This document shows, piece after piece, positions 1 through 8,440 of a stretch of DNA of 64,000 bases (positions are counted from its first letter, which is position 1; each line of letters opens with the position of its first letter). The position numbers were made by a program, and so were the translations under genes. The stretch is from NCBI GenBank assembly GCA_003116995.1, contig BDSL01000019.1, forward strand, positions 806,001 to 870,000. The letters run 5' to 3'. The notes under the pieces were generated by a model, which saw only the letters and a list, made by a program, of their open reading frames with translations, was not told where the DNA came from and ran no database searches. Origin of the DNA: Yamagishiella unicocca (taxonomy: Eukaryota > Chlorophyta > Chlorophyceae > Chlamydomonadales > Volvocaceae).

Positions 1-596
1 GTCGGCGCACCTCGAGCGCATCTCGTATGCTGCCCGCCTGCACCTGCCCGGTGTAAGCGAACGCAATGGCGGCGCGGGCGCTGGGGATTTCGTTCTCGCT
101 GCCCAATGACACAAACAGCTCGGCGGTCAAGGAGGCGCCAGCTGCGTGCGCAGGCACTGACGGGTCAGGTTGCTGTTGAGCTTGCGGCCTGGGGTCCACG
201 AGGCTCTCATCGTTGACCAAATCTGGAGACAGCAAGGCCCGCGGCCGCTTCGCTCCCCAACCCTCCAGCTGCAACATTTTGGAACACCGCGGTACTACAT
301 CAGCAGACGCCGACGGAGCAGAAGTCCGATTCGGCACAGGGCGCGCCTACCTGAACGGCGAATTTCTCTGATGCATAGCGCAAGACAAATTGATGGCCAC
401 GTATCGGGTCGCCGAGGAGGGCTGCCGATGTTGTGAGCTTGTGGTTCGAGCGTGTTGGCGCCCCATCCTCCAGCCGCTGTCGTTTGCACGGCTCATTTTG
501 TGGTATAAAAAAATTGATCACGCAGTCTGAATCCTTGTCGGAATCAAATAATTTGCAGATGGCACTGGCGACGCGCCTGTTTACTACGATGTCCAT
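1..596 (-). CDS. BTB/POZ-domain protein, partial (runs off left edge)
   Basis: Two exons are visible, 596..351 and 268..1, and the reading frame is still open at base 1. Exon 1 starts MDIVVNRRVAS and carries the beginning of a BTB fold, including LLGDPIRGHQFVLRYAS. It ends FAVQ before a GTAGGC donor, and the acceptor before LEGWGAKRP gives an in-frame join. Exon 2 carries the BTB segment ARAAIAFAYTGQV. The sequence closely parallels the complete gene at 9109-10916, including intron position and the 5' untranslated flank, so the two are recent paralogues. Differences are substitutions and a shorter linker after HAAG. BTB proteins often act as substrate adaptors of cullin-3 ubiquitin ligases; the role here is inferred from the fold only. 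No disabling change is visible in the part present. Confidence 0.72.
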
Positions 597-1995
597 GGCT
601 GGAAGCGGAGCTGAAAGAACTGATATGTAGTGCAGTCGATGCTCCTACAGCGCTATGGATCTCACTGGGCTGTAGCCACATATTAGCAAATGGCGCCATG
701 GATTGCGGTCCAACGTCCAAGTTCCGGCCGGAGTTCGCGCGAAACAGTTGGAACTTACTGGAACCGTTGTACGCCCACGTGCAGGGCATTCCTCCTGCGA
801 GTGCAAGGATTGCAAGGATAGCTTTACCATAGTTGAATTTGAACTCTTTGGTGGACACGTAACACTTTGCTCGGTGTCCGGCACCGAGGGCAGAGCTGTC
901 GTTCTCACCACCATAGCCGAGGCTATTTGCGCGGCACGACCTTGAAACAGACCCACCCGGTATGCAGGCGTGGGTGGATCCCTTGCAGGCGTGGGTGGAT
1001 CCCTTAGTGGGCGGGCATAGACGGATCCTTAATGAGGGGGAGGTTGTGTGGACCTAAAGCCACGATTTCCCTTGTGCTCCTCATTTCTGCCCATTTGCAG
1101 CTGCGCCGACGCGGTTGGCCACGCCCAAAGCCTAACAGATGATGACGGTGTCTGTACCTAACCAGTCTCCTTTTCCCCAGGCGGCCCTTCGTGCAGCACA
1201 TGCCAAAGTGGATGGCTGAGCACGACATGTATACCGGCGCCCCATGACGTCCCATGGCTGGTGGATCGAGCGCCCGCTGCTGGAGGACGCCCCTGCCGGC
1301 TTTTGCAACCTGCTAGGCCAGCTCCTACAGCCACGGTTGGATGTGTCAACTACGTTCCATTGCTGCATGTCTCCTTTTTGTTTTCGCTTGATTGCGTATG
1401 TGCCTTGGTTCCAAGTACTCACCATCCTTCGCAAAGATCTTAATTGACATGACCTCTTGCATTATAATGCTTTGATCCTGCAGGTTCGCCAGGTCTAAAC
1501 ATCGGGCCTCAAGGACGCGGCGGCAATGGGGCCCCAGCTGGAGCGATTGGAAATGTGCTAGCTCAACTTTCAACGCACCAGGCCGCAATGTGCGCAGTAT
1601 TCCGTGCTTTCGCTTTCGGAGATGTTCTGCAGCCGTTCGGCACCCGTAATCTTAGCCGCCTGGCGTCCTAGCGTGTATTCAAGGGTGTATCTGTGCGGTT
1701 GGGTACCCGAGGCACAACCGGATACACATCGGCCGACGGTACGAATCAGGTACCCCCGCGTGAAGCATAGCGCCCTCATTTAAGGCCGCTGACAGTGCGC
1801 CCTCATGCTTTGCCCAGGGCAGCTCGTGGTCTCGTTCACCGCTCCTGGTGGCTCTTCGCACGTTTCCACTTATCTTTCCCCGCTCACGCAATGTCAATAA
1901 TGCACCATGTCCCTTACCGCCTCGTCCCGAAAGCCACCCACCCCGACGCCTTGCCCCCGCCTCGCTCCGAAACCCATCGCCCCCTTCCGCTGCAG
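597..1995. other. Intergenic or upstream-exon region, no assigned gene
   Basis: No convincing coding exon was found. Bases 964-1005 are a 21-bp sequence repeated twice in tandem. The first part (597-700) is still similar to the 5' flank of the second BTB gene (10917-11000). The pyrimidine-rich stretch just before 1996 looks like the end of an intron, so transit-peptide exons of the ELIP-like gene may lie somewhere in this interval, but none could be identified. Confidence 0.5.
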
Positions 1996-2699
1996 ACGCG
2001 CTGAAGTTCAACGGACCTGCTCCTGAGCTTGTGAACGGCCGGCTGGCTATGATTGGTCTGATGGCGGGCGCGTGGGAGGAGATGCAGAGCGGCACCACAC
2101 TGGCACAGCAGGCGCGGCAGCTACCGCTGTCGGAGCTGCTGCTGATTGCTGTGTGGGTGTATGCGTCGTTGGTGCCCATCCTGAAGGGAGCCAAGATGGA
2201 GTCCTTCGGTGTGTGCCGCGGAAGGACAAAACGTACCGATTGGGGGGTGTGGATGGCTGCCTGGGCGACACTTTTGCTGAGTCTGGACTCTTGAATGCGG
2301 GGCAGAGGACACGGAGGGAGCCGATGGGGATGGGGCAGGCGATACCGGAGTTGTACTGACATGGGTGGCAGCGGTTAGGGTTTCGATTATGCTGTGGCGG
2401 CTGACGTGTTGGCGGAGGCTGCAGTGAGGGTTTGCTGGGATTGGGCTGCGTCTGCTTTGTGGGTTTGATGTGGGTTCTCGACCACCGAGGTCAGCTGCCC
2501 GTGCCCCGTGAAGCCGTTTGCACCAGTGCTGGCAGTCAGCTGTCAGCGTCAGCTGTCCTCACTCTCCCCGGCCGTGTCTTCTGGTCTTCTCGCAGGCTGG
2601 TTCGCACCTAGCGCCGAGATCACCAACGGACGGGCCGCCATGCTAGGCATCGCGGTGCTGCTGTTTCTGGAGGACAAGGCGGGTGTGCCATTCTTTTAG
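1996..2699 (+). CDS. ELIP-like chlorophyll a/b-binding-family protein, N-terminus not found
   Basis: Two exons are supported: 1996..2208 and 2596..2699, joined through a GTGTGT donor and a CTTCTCGCAG acceptor at a split glycine codon. Exon 1 encodes a first LHC-type helix with the motif ELVNGRLAMIGLMAG, then a second hydrophobic helix ending in SLVPILKGAK. Exon 2 encodes a third helix, AEITNGRAAMLGIAVLLF, and the stop TAG. The three-helix order with two NGR-A-M motifs is that of early light-induced proteins, thylakoid proteins that bind pigments and protect against high light. The 5' exon starts in phase 1 after CTGCAG, so at least one upstream exon with start codon and transit peptide is missing. 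It could therefore be a gene with unrecognised leader exons or a 5'-truncated copy. Confidence 0.72.
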
Positions 2700-2975
2700 T
2701 CGGGCGGATGACTTGAGCTGGATGTCTTCGTTGTGTAGGAGGGTGCCCTTACGGTGGGGCCGGAAGTTACGAGTAAGTTGATGAGTGGTAGTTCATACCA
2801 CCTCGGCTAACTAACTGAGCTTGATAGCTTCCTGTGGCGGTCGAAGGCTCCTTCCCTTTTTGCTTTAAGGGCCGCAAGGAGGTTTACACACTAATCGTGC
2901 TGTTCCCGATGCTCCGACTTGTGCAATGGTGAGCCATACATTATTTGAGAGGGAGGATGGGTTATAGGGTTAGGG

Positions 2976-3027
2976 CTGTCGCGACACAGTCCTGGCAACG
3001 GCAATCCTCGTATGCAGGCAACAGACT
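2976..3027. repeat. Split direct repeat R, copy 1 (outer left end)
   Basis: A 52-bp sequence starting CTGTCGCGACACAG and ending AACAGACT. It is repeated exactly at 3397-3448. In the minus-strand orientation of the element this is the terminal B2 segment. Confidence 0.85.
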
Positions 3028-3396
3028 GTGTAAAGGCGATACGCGCACGCACTCGGGCGTGGTTAACCTAGCTGCATGACTGCCACTGCTCGGAGTGCAC
3101 GTCAGGGGCTGGTTCGAGAATGAGTCCGAGTTCAGCCTAGCATCCCGGTCCTGCCTTGATGCGCAAGGGCCAGACTTCACGAGAAGTAGCTCACTGTATA
3201 CGTTACACAACTGTGGGTTCGATTCCAGGCAGTCGCGGACTGCCTGGCACAGGGACAACACGGTCCCTTAGCACCGGCGCATCGCAACGCTCGTACGGCA
3301 ATAACGGATCCACTTCGACACTGCAGTCCACGCACTTAGAACCGTGACTACAGCTAAGTGACTACACTGTGTCAATCACGCACTGTGTCACGACAG
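3028..3396. repeat. Split direct repeat U, copy 1, with tRNA-like B box and hairpin
   Basis: 369 bp starting GTGTAAAGGCGA and ending GTGTCACGACAG; no difference from the copy at 6151-6519 was seen by eye. It contains a perfect RNA polymerase III B-box-like sequence GGTTCGATTCC at 3216-3226, a TAGCTCAC A-box-like string at 3187-3194, and a perfect 9-bp hairpin (3225-3233 with 3239-3247, loop CGCGG). The A-B distance is shorter than in a normal tRNA. Confidence 0.85.
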
Positions 3397-3448
3397 CTGT
3401 CGCGACACAGTCCTGGCAACGGCAATCCTCGTATGCAGGCAACAGACT
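3397..3448. repeat. Split direct repeat R, copy 2 (inner)
   Basis: Exact second copy of the 52-bp R repeat. Its junction with U copy 1 (3385-3408) is a near-perfect 24-bp palindrome made from the two element ends placed back to back, as expected for the circle-junction region of a DIRS-type element. Confidence 0.85.
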
Positions 3449-3537
3449 CCCCCCCCAGCTGAGACACTGGGTCGAGGATGAACACACTCTACCCTGAGCT
3501 GAGTAAGCCCGCATCTACAACAGCACGAACTAACCAC

Positions 3538-4446
3538 TCAGGTGAGGATCCATGGGTCACTGGGCCCCAAGTCCACCTTCAACAGCTGCTCTCGCAACGC
3601 CTTGGTACGGAATACGACCAGCCACAGGCAGCGTCGGCCCATCCGCCCGCGCGGTAGACCTGTAAGCAGAGCCAGCCGGCCCGCCAAACTCAAAGACCTA
3701 AGGTACTCACGCCGGATTGGTGGCGCATCCGTAACGTATCCCCCGGGGACATGAAACGCGACAACCGGCGCAAAACAGACGGCCAAAGGCAAGGCGATAT
3801 CCAGGACTGCGAACCATGGTGACGCCACGATAGCATCAAAGTGCCAGACATCGCGCACACGACGATAAAACCCAGGCTGTAAAGCATCTTCGTGACGCTC
3901 AGCCACACACGCCACAGAAATATCATTCCGCAGGACACTGAAACCCGCACTGCTCAGCACCTTGGCAATAGTGCCCGTGCCGCTCCAGGGATCCAAGACC
4001 CCATTGCACTGCCCAAGATCCACGCAACGCAGCAGTGGCTCTATCTCGCACGCAAGTGTCTCCACACACTCAGGGTGGCCAGCATTCGGCTGTCCCTCCC
4101 GCTGCAGAAACAATGAACCTCCGGGCACACGATTCACCAACCGCCCCACGTGGGCAGTGGATGGCTCAGCCCCAGGCATCAGCCAGCGCAACGCAGCGGT
4201 GACTCCCACGGCGTCCCCAAGCGCCCACGTGTCGGGCAGCTCCGAAGCAACGACCGCAAGTGCAGAGCGCCGGCCGCCGTTCCGCTTGGCTTCCACCCCC
4301 TTCACCTCCTCCTCCTCGCGCAGGCAACTTCGCAGTCCCCGCATATCCACTCGCTCAACACTTCCATCATCATAACGCACCTCGCACGGCCTGTCGTCGG
4401 CCATATTGTTCAGACAGCTGCTCAACCCGGTAATGAGCGCCCTCAC
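3538..4446 (-). CDS. Methyltransferase-like protein of the split-repeat element
   Basis: A 302-residue open frame on the minus strand beginning MRALITGLSSCLN. It has a SAM-binding style motif LDPWSGTGTI about halfway along, followed by a predicted strand-helix pattern and VASPWFAVLD, which is placed like the [DN]PP[YF] catalytic motif of amino-methyltransferases. Methyltransferase-like domains have been reported in the pol region of DIRS-group elements, which fits its place at the 3' side of the element. The frame is open upstream of the first methionine into the 241-bp array, so the original protein was probably longer and joined to the ORF that starts near 5779. Whether the catalytic motif with Trp in place of the second Pro is active is unknown. 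It could instead be a decayed remnant. Confidence 0.55.
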   Translation of the reverse strand: MRALITGLSSCLNNMADDRPCEVRYDDGSVERVDMRGLRSCLREEEEVKGVEAKRNGGRRSALAVVASELPDTWALGDAVGVTAALRWLMPGAEPSTAHVGRLVNRVPGGSLFLQREGQPNAGHPECVETLACEIEPLLRCVDLGQCNGVLDPWSGTGTIAKVLSSAGFSVLRNDISVACVAERHEDALQPGFYRRVRDVWHFDAIVASPWFAVLDIALPLAVCFAPVVAFHVPGGYVTDAPPIRREYLRSLSLAGRLALLTGLPRGRMGRRCLWLVVFRTKALREQLLKVDLGPSDPWILT

Positions 4447-5604
4447 CGCGGAGGGAACCAGCTTCGGCGCTGGTGGCTTCGGATCTGAATCATCGTAAAT
4501 AAAGGTGAGCTTGGGTATCGTCCCAGGAGCTCTCCTCAGGACTGCGGCTCACAGGGCAACACGGTGGTCTCGTACCAGCTGCAGCGCGGTTCGCTGCAGC
4601 TCTGCCATGCCCCCTTGCGTCACTGTCATCGGGCCATCGGGCCAGGTCATTCAGACAGCTGCTCAACCCGGTAATGAGCGCCCTCACCGCGGAGGGAACC
4701 AGCTTCGGCGCTGGTGGCTTCGGATCTGAATCATCGTAAATAAAGGTGAGCTTGGGTATCGTCCCAGGAGCTCTCCTCAGGACTGCGGCTCACAGGGCAA
4801 CACGGTGGTCTCGTACCAGCTGCAGCGCGGTTCGCTGCAGCTCTGCCATGCCCCCTTGCGCCACTGTCATCGGGCCATCGGGCCAGGTCATTCAGACAGC
4901 TGCTCAACCCGGTAATGAGCGCCCTCACCGCGGAGGGAACCAGCTTCGGCGCTGGTGGCTTCGGATCTGAATCATCGTAAATAAAGGTGAGCTTGGGTAT
5001 CGTCCCAGGAGCTCTCCTCAGGACTGCGGCTCACAGGGCAACACGGTGGTCTCGTACCAGCTGCAGCGCGGTTCGCTGCAGCTCTGCCATGCCCCCTTGC
5101 GCCACTGTCATCGGGCCATCGGGCCAGGTCATTCAGACAGCTGCTCAACCCGGTAATGAGCGCCCTCACCGCGGAGGGAACCAGCTTCGGCGCTGGTGGC
5201 TTCGGATCTGAATCATCGTAAATAAAGGTGAGCTTGGGTATCGTCCCAGGAGCTCTCCTCAGGACTGCGGCTCACAGGGCAACACGGTGGTCTCGTACCA
5301 GCTGCAGCGCGGTTCGCTGCAGCTCTGCCATGCCCCCTTGCGCCACTGTCATCGGGCCATCGGGCCAGGTCATTCAGACAGCTGCTCAACCCGGTAATGA
5401 GCGCCCTCACCGCGGAGGGAACCAGCTTCGGCGCTGGTGGCTTCGGATCTGAATCATCGCAAATAAAGGTGAGCTTGGGTATCGTCCCAGGAGCTCTCCT
5501 CAGGACTGCGGCTCACAGGGCAACACGGTGGTCTCGTACCAGCTGCAGCGCGGTTCGCTGCAGCTCTGCCATGCCCCCTTGCGCCACTGTCATCGGGCCA
5601 TCGG
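4409..5604. repeat. 241-bp tandem array, about five copies
   Basis: The same 241-bp unit recurs at 4409, 4650, 4891, 5132 and 5373, the last copy nearly complete. Copies differ at only a few positions, for example one T/C change near 4620. Each unit encodes the MRALITGLSSCLN segment on the minus strand. Because 241 is not a multiple of three, every unit moves the reading frame by one, so the array cannot be one continuous protein. Low divergence implies recent expansion. Confidence 0.92.
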
Positions 5605-5779
5605 CTGGCCGCTCGATGGTGTGGGGCAGTACACCCCCCTCTGCTGTCGGCAGCGCGCCAACAGCAGCACTGAACCTCGGGACGCAGCGCGCACGGAACC
5701 TCGATGGGCACGCCCATCGAGTTTCCTCCAGCGCTCTCAAGCCACCAGCAAACTTGGGCGGATAGTTGCTTATGCTCAT
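5513..5779 (-). CDS. 5' ORF of the split-repeat element, broken by the tandem array
   Basis: An ATG at 5779 opens a frame beginning MSISNYPPKFAGG that runs to a stop at 5513 inside the first unit of the 241-bp array. The open frame extends further upstream to about 6175 without an ATG and is rich in Glu, Gly and Ala, including a duplicated LAEGAED/LAEGAGA segment from an 18-bp tandem duplication near 5850-5890. It has no recognisable domain. A gag-like or linker role for the element is possible but not shown. Confidence 0.35.
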   Translation of the reverse strand: MSISNYPPKFAGGLRALEETRWACPSRFRARCVPRFSAAVGALPTAEGGVLPHTIERPADGPMTVAQGGMAELQRTALQLVRDHRVAL

Positions 5780-6150
5780 GTTCTCCTCGTCGCGCACCGC
5801 GCGTGCCCAGGGCACAAGCGCGGTTCGACGGATGGGCTCAGCTCCAGCACCCTCGGCTAGAGGGTCTTCGGCACCCTCGGCTAGAGGGCCTTCGTCACTC
5901 AGTCCCGGAGGGGAAGAGCCTTCACCTTGTTGCTCCCCTAAGAACCAGGCTGGGTCCTCAGAGGATCCAGGCTCGCCGACATTGACATCATCGGCTCCTC
6001 CACTCGTTTCCGCTCGGCCCCTCTTCGCCCTCGCCCGGTCGGTCTGCCAGGTTGACTCGTCGTAGTCTAAACCAGGTTCTTGGACAGCTCCAGAGCCTTG
6101 CCGAAGTCCACCGTTGAGCCGCCGATGCTCACATGTTTGAGTCCGCGACT

Positions 6151-6519
6151 GTGTAAAGGCGATACGCGCACGCACTCGGGCGTGGTTAACCTAGCTGCAT
6201 GACTGCCACTGCTCGGAGTGCACGTCAGGGGCTGGTTCGAGAATGAGTCCGAGTTCAGCCTAGCATCCCGGTCCTGCCTTGATGCGCAAGGGCCAGACTT
6301 CACGAGAAGTAGCTCACTGTATACGTTACACAACTGTGGGTTCGATTCCAGGCAGTCGCGGACTGCCTGGCACAGGGACAACACGGTCCCTTAGCACCGG
6401 CGCATCGCAACGCTCGTACGGCAATAACGGATCCACTTCGACACTGCAGTCCACGCACTTAGAACCGTGACTACAGCTAAGTGACTACACTGTGTCAATC
6501 ACGCACTGTGTCACGACAG
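6151..6519. repeat. Split direct repeat U, copy 2 (outer right end)
   Basis: Matches 3028-3396 with no difference seen by eye. It forms the A1 end of the element in coding orientation. The outer boundary is GTGTCACGACAG, after which the sequence changes to GGCTGACC. Confidence 0.85.
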
Positions 6520-6788
6520 GGCTGACCGAGGCTGGAGGAAAGCAGGCACCGCTGCAAGCGCAACCACTTTGTTGTAACGGTTACAGTGGGTTCAACGCGC
6601 ATATAGAGCCGGAAAGTAAGAAGCACGGGAAACCCCGCTCCCCAAGACAACCCGGGCCGATCACGAATCCACCAGTACCTCAGCCGGTCGCCCGCACACA
6701 AAGCGACTGGCGACAACCCGCAAGAACGGATGCCGAGGCCCCACTGCATCCCAGCCCTTCTGGGGAAGCCCCAACGCAGCAAAGCCCC

Positions 6789-7712
6789 TCAGAAGGGCCC
6801 AAAACTCCGGCGAATGGTACGATCCAGCAGACCACTACCCGGAGTAAGAGGGGGACCGCCAGCACCCGCCCTTTTCACGGCCGCGGCCATAAACCGGCGC
6901 CCCACCTCCATGGCAGTAATAGCCGCCAGGACTACTACATCCCAGACGCAAGGCTGTACCCCGGGGGGTGCTTGCACCAACCAAACTTGCGCCCGTGTCA
7001 CCCCTGCACCGAGCTGGGTCTCGAGTTGGGCAATCACTGCTTGAGCCACCGGGCAGAACCAAAAGTGGTGTAGGCGGGGGGTACCCGCCCCTGAATGCTC
7101 TCCAGCCGGCACACCGCACCCACAGGGGGCTGCTGCTACCGTCCGCATATGAGAGTTCCCGAGCAGGGGGATCCCATCCACGGCCAACCGCCACCACCCC
7201 TCCTTATAGGCAGGCTCCCACTTCATGCCGGACCAGAGCCGCCGAAACACTTGCTGCAGGGCATCCAAGGCCGCTGGCAGGACAGGCCCGGTACCCCCAA
7301 GCGCTTCGCGCACAAACATCTCATGCGCGGCCCGCCGGGCGTCCGCGAACTCGACCAGTTGCACAGCCGTCCCAACCCGAACAGTCATATCCCGCAGCGC
7401 CAGTGGCTCCCCCCCGCCCAACCGCCACCCATGAAGTGGGAGCCTTCCTATAAGGAGGGGTTCGAGGGAAACCCGTATAAGGAGGGGTGGTGGCGGCTGT
7501 CTGTGGATGGGATCCCCCTTCTCGGGAACTCTCATATGCGGACGGTAGCGGCTGGCCCCTGTGGATGTGGTGTGCCGGCTGGGGAGCGTCCAGGGGCGGT
7601 TACCCGCCGCCTGCGCCACTTTTGGTTCTGCACGGTTGCTCAAGCAGTGATTACCCAACTCGAGACCCAGCTCGGTGCAGGGGTGACACGGGCGCAAGTT
7701 TGGTTGGTGCAA
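6789..7712 (-). CDS. C-terminal remnant of a LINE-like polyprotein (left arm)
   Basis: An open frame of 307 codons on the minus strand. Only its part below about 7450 is in the sense orientation of the element; the first third is antisense readthrough of the right arm. The sense part contains PCGCGVPAGEHS followed by LHHFWFCPVAQAV, a Cys-x-Cys ... His-x(4)-Cys pattern like the C-terminal zinc-binding motif after the reverse transcriptase in many non-LTR elements. No reverse transcriptase motif is present, so the copy is 5'-truncated. Confidence 0.45.
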   Translation of the reverse strand: MHQPNLRPCHPCTELGLELGNHCLSNRAEPKVAQAAGNRPWTLPSRHTTSTGASRYRPHMRVPEKGDPIHRQPPPPLLIRVSLEPLLIGRLPLHGWRLGGGEPLALRDMTVRVGTAVQLVEFADARRAAHEMFVREALGGTGPVLPAALDALQQVFRRLWSGMKWEPAYKEGWWRLAVDGIPLLGNSHMRTVAAAPCGCGVPAGEHSGAGTPRLHHFWFCPVAQAVIAQLETQLGAGVTRAQVWLVQAPPGVQPCVWDVVVLAAITAMEVGRRFMAAAVKRAGAGGPPLTPGSGLLDRTIRRSFGPF

Positions 7713-7952
7713 GCACCCCCCGGGGTGCAGCCCTGCGTCTGGGATGTAGTAGTCCTGGCGGCTGTTACTGCCATGGAGGTGGGGCGCCGGTTTATGGCTG
7801 CGGCCGTGAAAAGGGCGGGGGCTGGTGGCCCCCCTTTTACTCCGGGTAGTGGTCTCCTGGATAGCGCCATTCGCCGTGGGGTGGTGGAGTTTTGGGCCCT
7901 TCTGAGGGGCTTTGCTGCGTTGGGTTTCCCCAGAAAGGCTGGGATGCAGTAG
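7431..7952 (+). CDS. C-terminal remnant of a LINE-like polyprotein (right arm)
   Basis: Sense copy of the same protein tail as the left arm, starting near MKWEPSYKEG and ending GFPRKAGMQ before a stop at 7952. It has the same PCGCGVPAGE ... RHFWFCTVAQAV zinc-type pattern. The frame carries a 27-bp addition at 7461-7487 relative to the left arm that keeps the frame. It is 5'-truncated, with no start of its own. Confidence 0.45.
   Translation: MKWEPSYKEGFEGNPYKEGWWRLSVDGIPLLGNSHMRTVAAGPCGCGVPAGERPGAVTRRLRHFWFCTVAQAVITQLETQLGAGVTRAQVWLVQAPPGVQPCVWDVVVLAAVTAMEVGRRFMAAAVKRAGAGGPPFTPGSGLLDSAIRRGVVEFWALLRGFAALGFPRKAGMQ
7449..7487. repeat. 15-bp micro-insertion with 12-bp direct flanks
   Basis: TATAAGGAGGGG occurs at 7449-7460 and again at 7476-7487, enclosing TTCGAGGGAAACCCG (7461-7475). 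The matching position in the left arm has a single copy of the flank and no insert, so this is an insertion that duplicated its target. The inserted core resembles a motif scattered through introns of this window. Confidence 0.7.
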
Positions 7953-8440
7953 GGCTTCGGCATCCTTTTTTGCGAGTTGTCGCCAGTCGCCTTGTGTGTG
8001 GAGGACCGGCTGAGGTGCTGGTGGATTCCTGATCGGTCCGGGTTGTTTTGGGGCTGGGGTTTCCCTGGGCCGGGGTTTCCCTTACTTCTCACTTTCCGTG
8101 TCTATCTGCGCGTTGAGCCCTGCTTGGGGTCCGTGCTTTTCGGGATGAGAGGCGGGCGGTCCAGCTGCTTGCATCTTTGCGGCGCTTCACTGGTTCGTCG
8201 GTTGCTGTTCCGTTAGGTTGGTTGGTGGTCGGTTCCTGATAGGGGAGCCTCTAGTGCCAATTCCCCCTGGGGTGCTGGCGGCTGCTCTTTTTGCCTACGG
8301 CCTGCCGATTGGTGTTCTGGTGGTTTGTCTTTGTTCCGGTGCAGTCGGGCTCTGTCTCCTCCGTCTCTGTCAGTGTCAGGCGATGTGCCCGATGGTTATA
8401 CCCTTTGGTCTGGAACCCACTGTAACCGTTACAACAACAG

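Larger units (their letters stand above)
2976..6519 (-). mobile_element. Non-autonomous DIRS/PAT (TOC1/Kangaroo-like) retroelement with split direct repeats
   Basis: The element has a 52-bp repeat R (2976-3027 and 3397-3448) and a 369-bp repeat U (3028-3396 and 6151-6519). By eye both U copies look identical. Read on the minus strand the order is U, internal region, R, U, R, which is the A1-ORF-B1-A2-B2 split direct repeat layout of PAT-type DIRS elements (known from Volvox Kangaroo and Chlamydomonas TOC1). Outer ends are CTGTCGCGAC at the left and GTCACGACAG at the right, an imperfect inverted pair. The 2.7-kb interior holds a methyltransferase-like ORF, a 241-bp tandem array and an upstream ORF. 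No reverse transcriptase, RNase H or tyrosine recombinase is seen, so the copy is probably mobilised in trans. No obvious target-site duplication is present, as expected for recombinase-mediated insertion. Assignment to DIRS is inferred from structure. Confidence 0.7.
6560..8440. mobile_element. Head-to-head palindrome of LINE-like 3' ends
   Basis: The left arm (about 6560-7235, minus sense) and right arm (about 7430-8440, plus sense) are inverted copies of the same sequence, with a unique centre of about 195 bp. Both arms encode the same C-terminal protein segment (ETQLGAGVTRAQVWLVQ, then AMEVGRRFMAAAVKR) and end in the same 3' motif CCCACTGTAACCGTTAC (right arm 8415-8431; left arm reversed near 6574-6590). 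The right arm carries about 270 bp of extra sequence (8121-8400). The arrangement fits two 5'-truncated non-LTR element copies facing away from each other, or an inversion made during target-primed insertion. Confidence 0.65.

Noticed and set aside
2958..2975. GGGTTATAGGGTTAGGG next to the element looked like telomere repeat
   Set aside because: Only two imperfect units, unlike the TTTTAGGG or TTTAGGG arrays of green algae.
3180..3250. Functional tRNA gene in the U repeat
   Set aside because: A and B boxes are too close, no acceptor stem or full cloverleaf can be drawn.
5780..6175. Extension of the upstream element ORF to 6175
   Set aside because: The first codon there is GTG within the terminal repeat; the first ATG in frame is at 5779.
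3028..6519. Ordinary LTR retrotransposon or tandem duplication from the 369-bp direct repeats
   Set aside because: The extra 52-bp repeat on one side only, the end palindrome at the U1/R2 joint and lack of a clear target duplication fit split direct repeats better.
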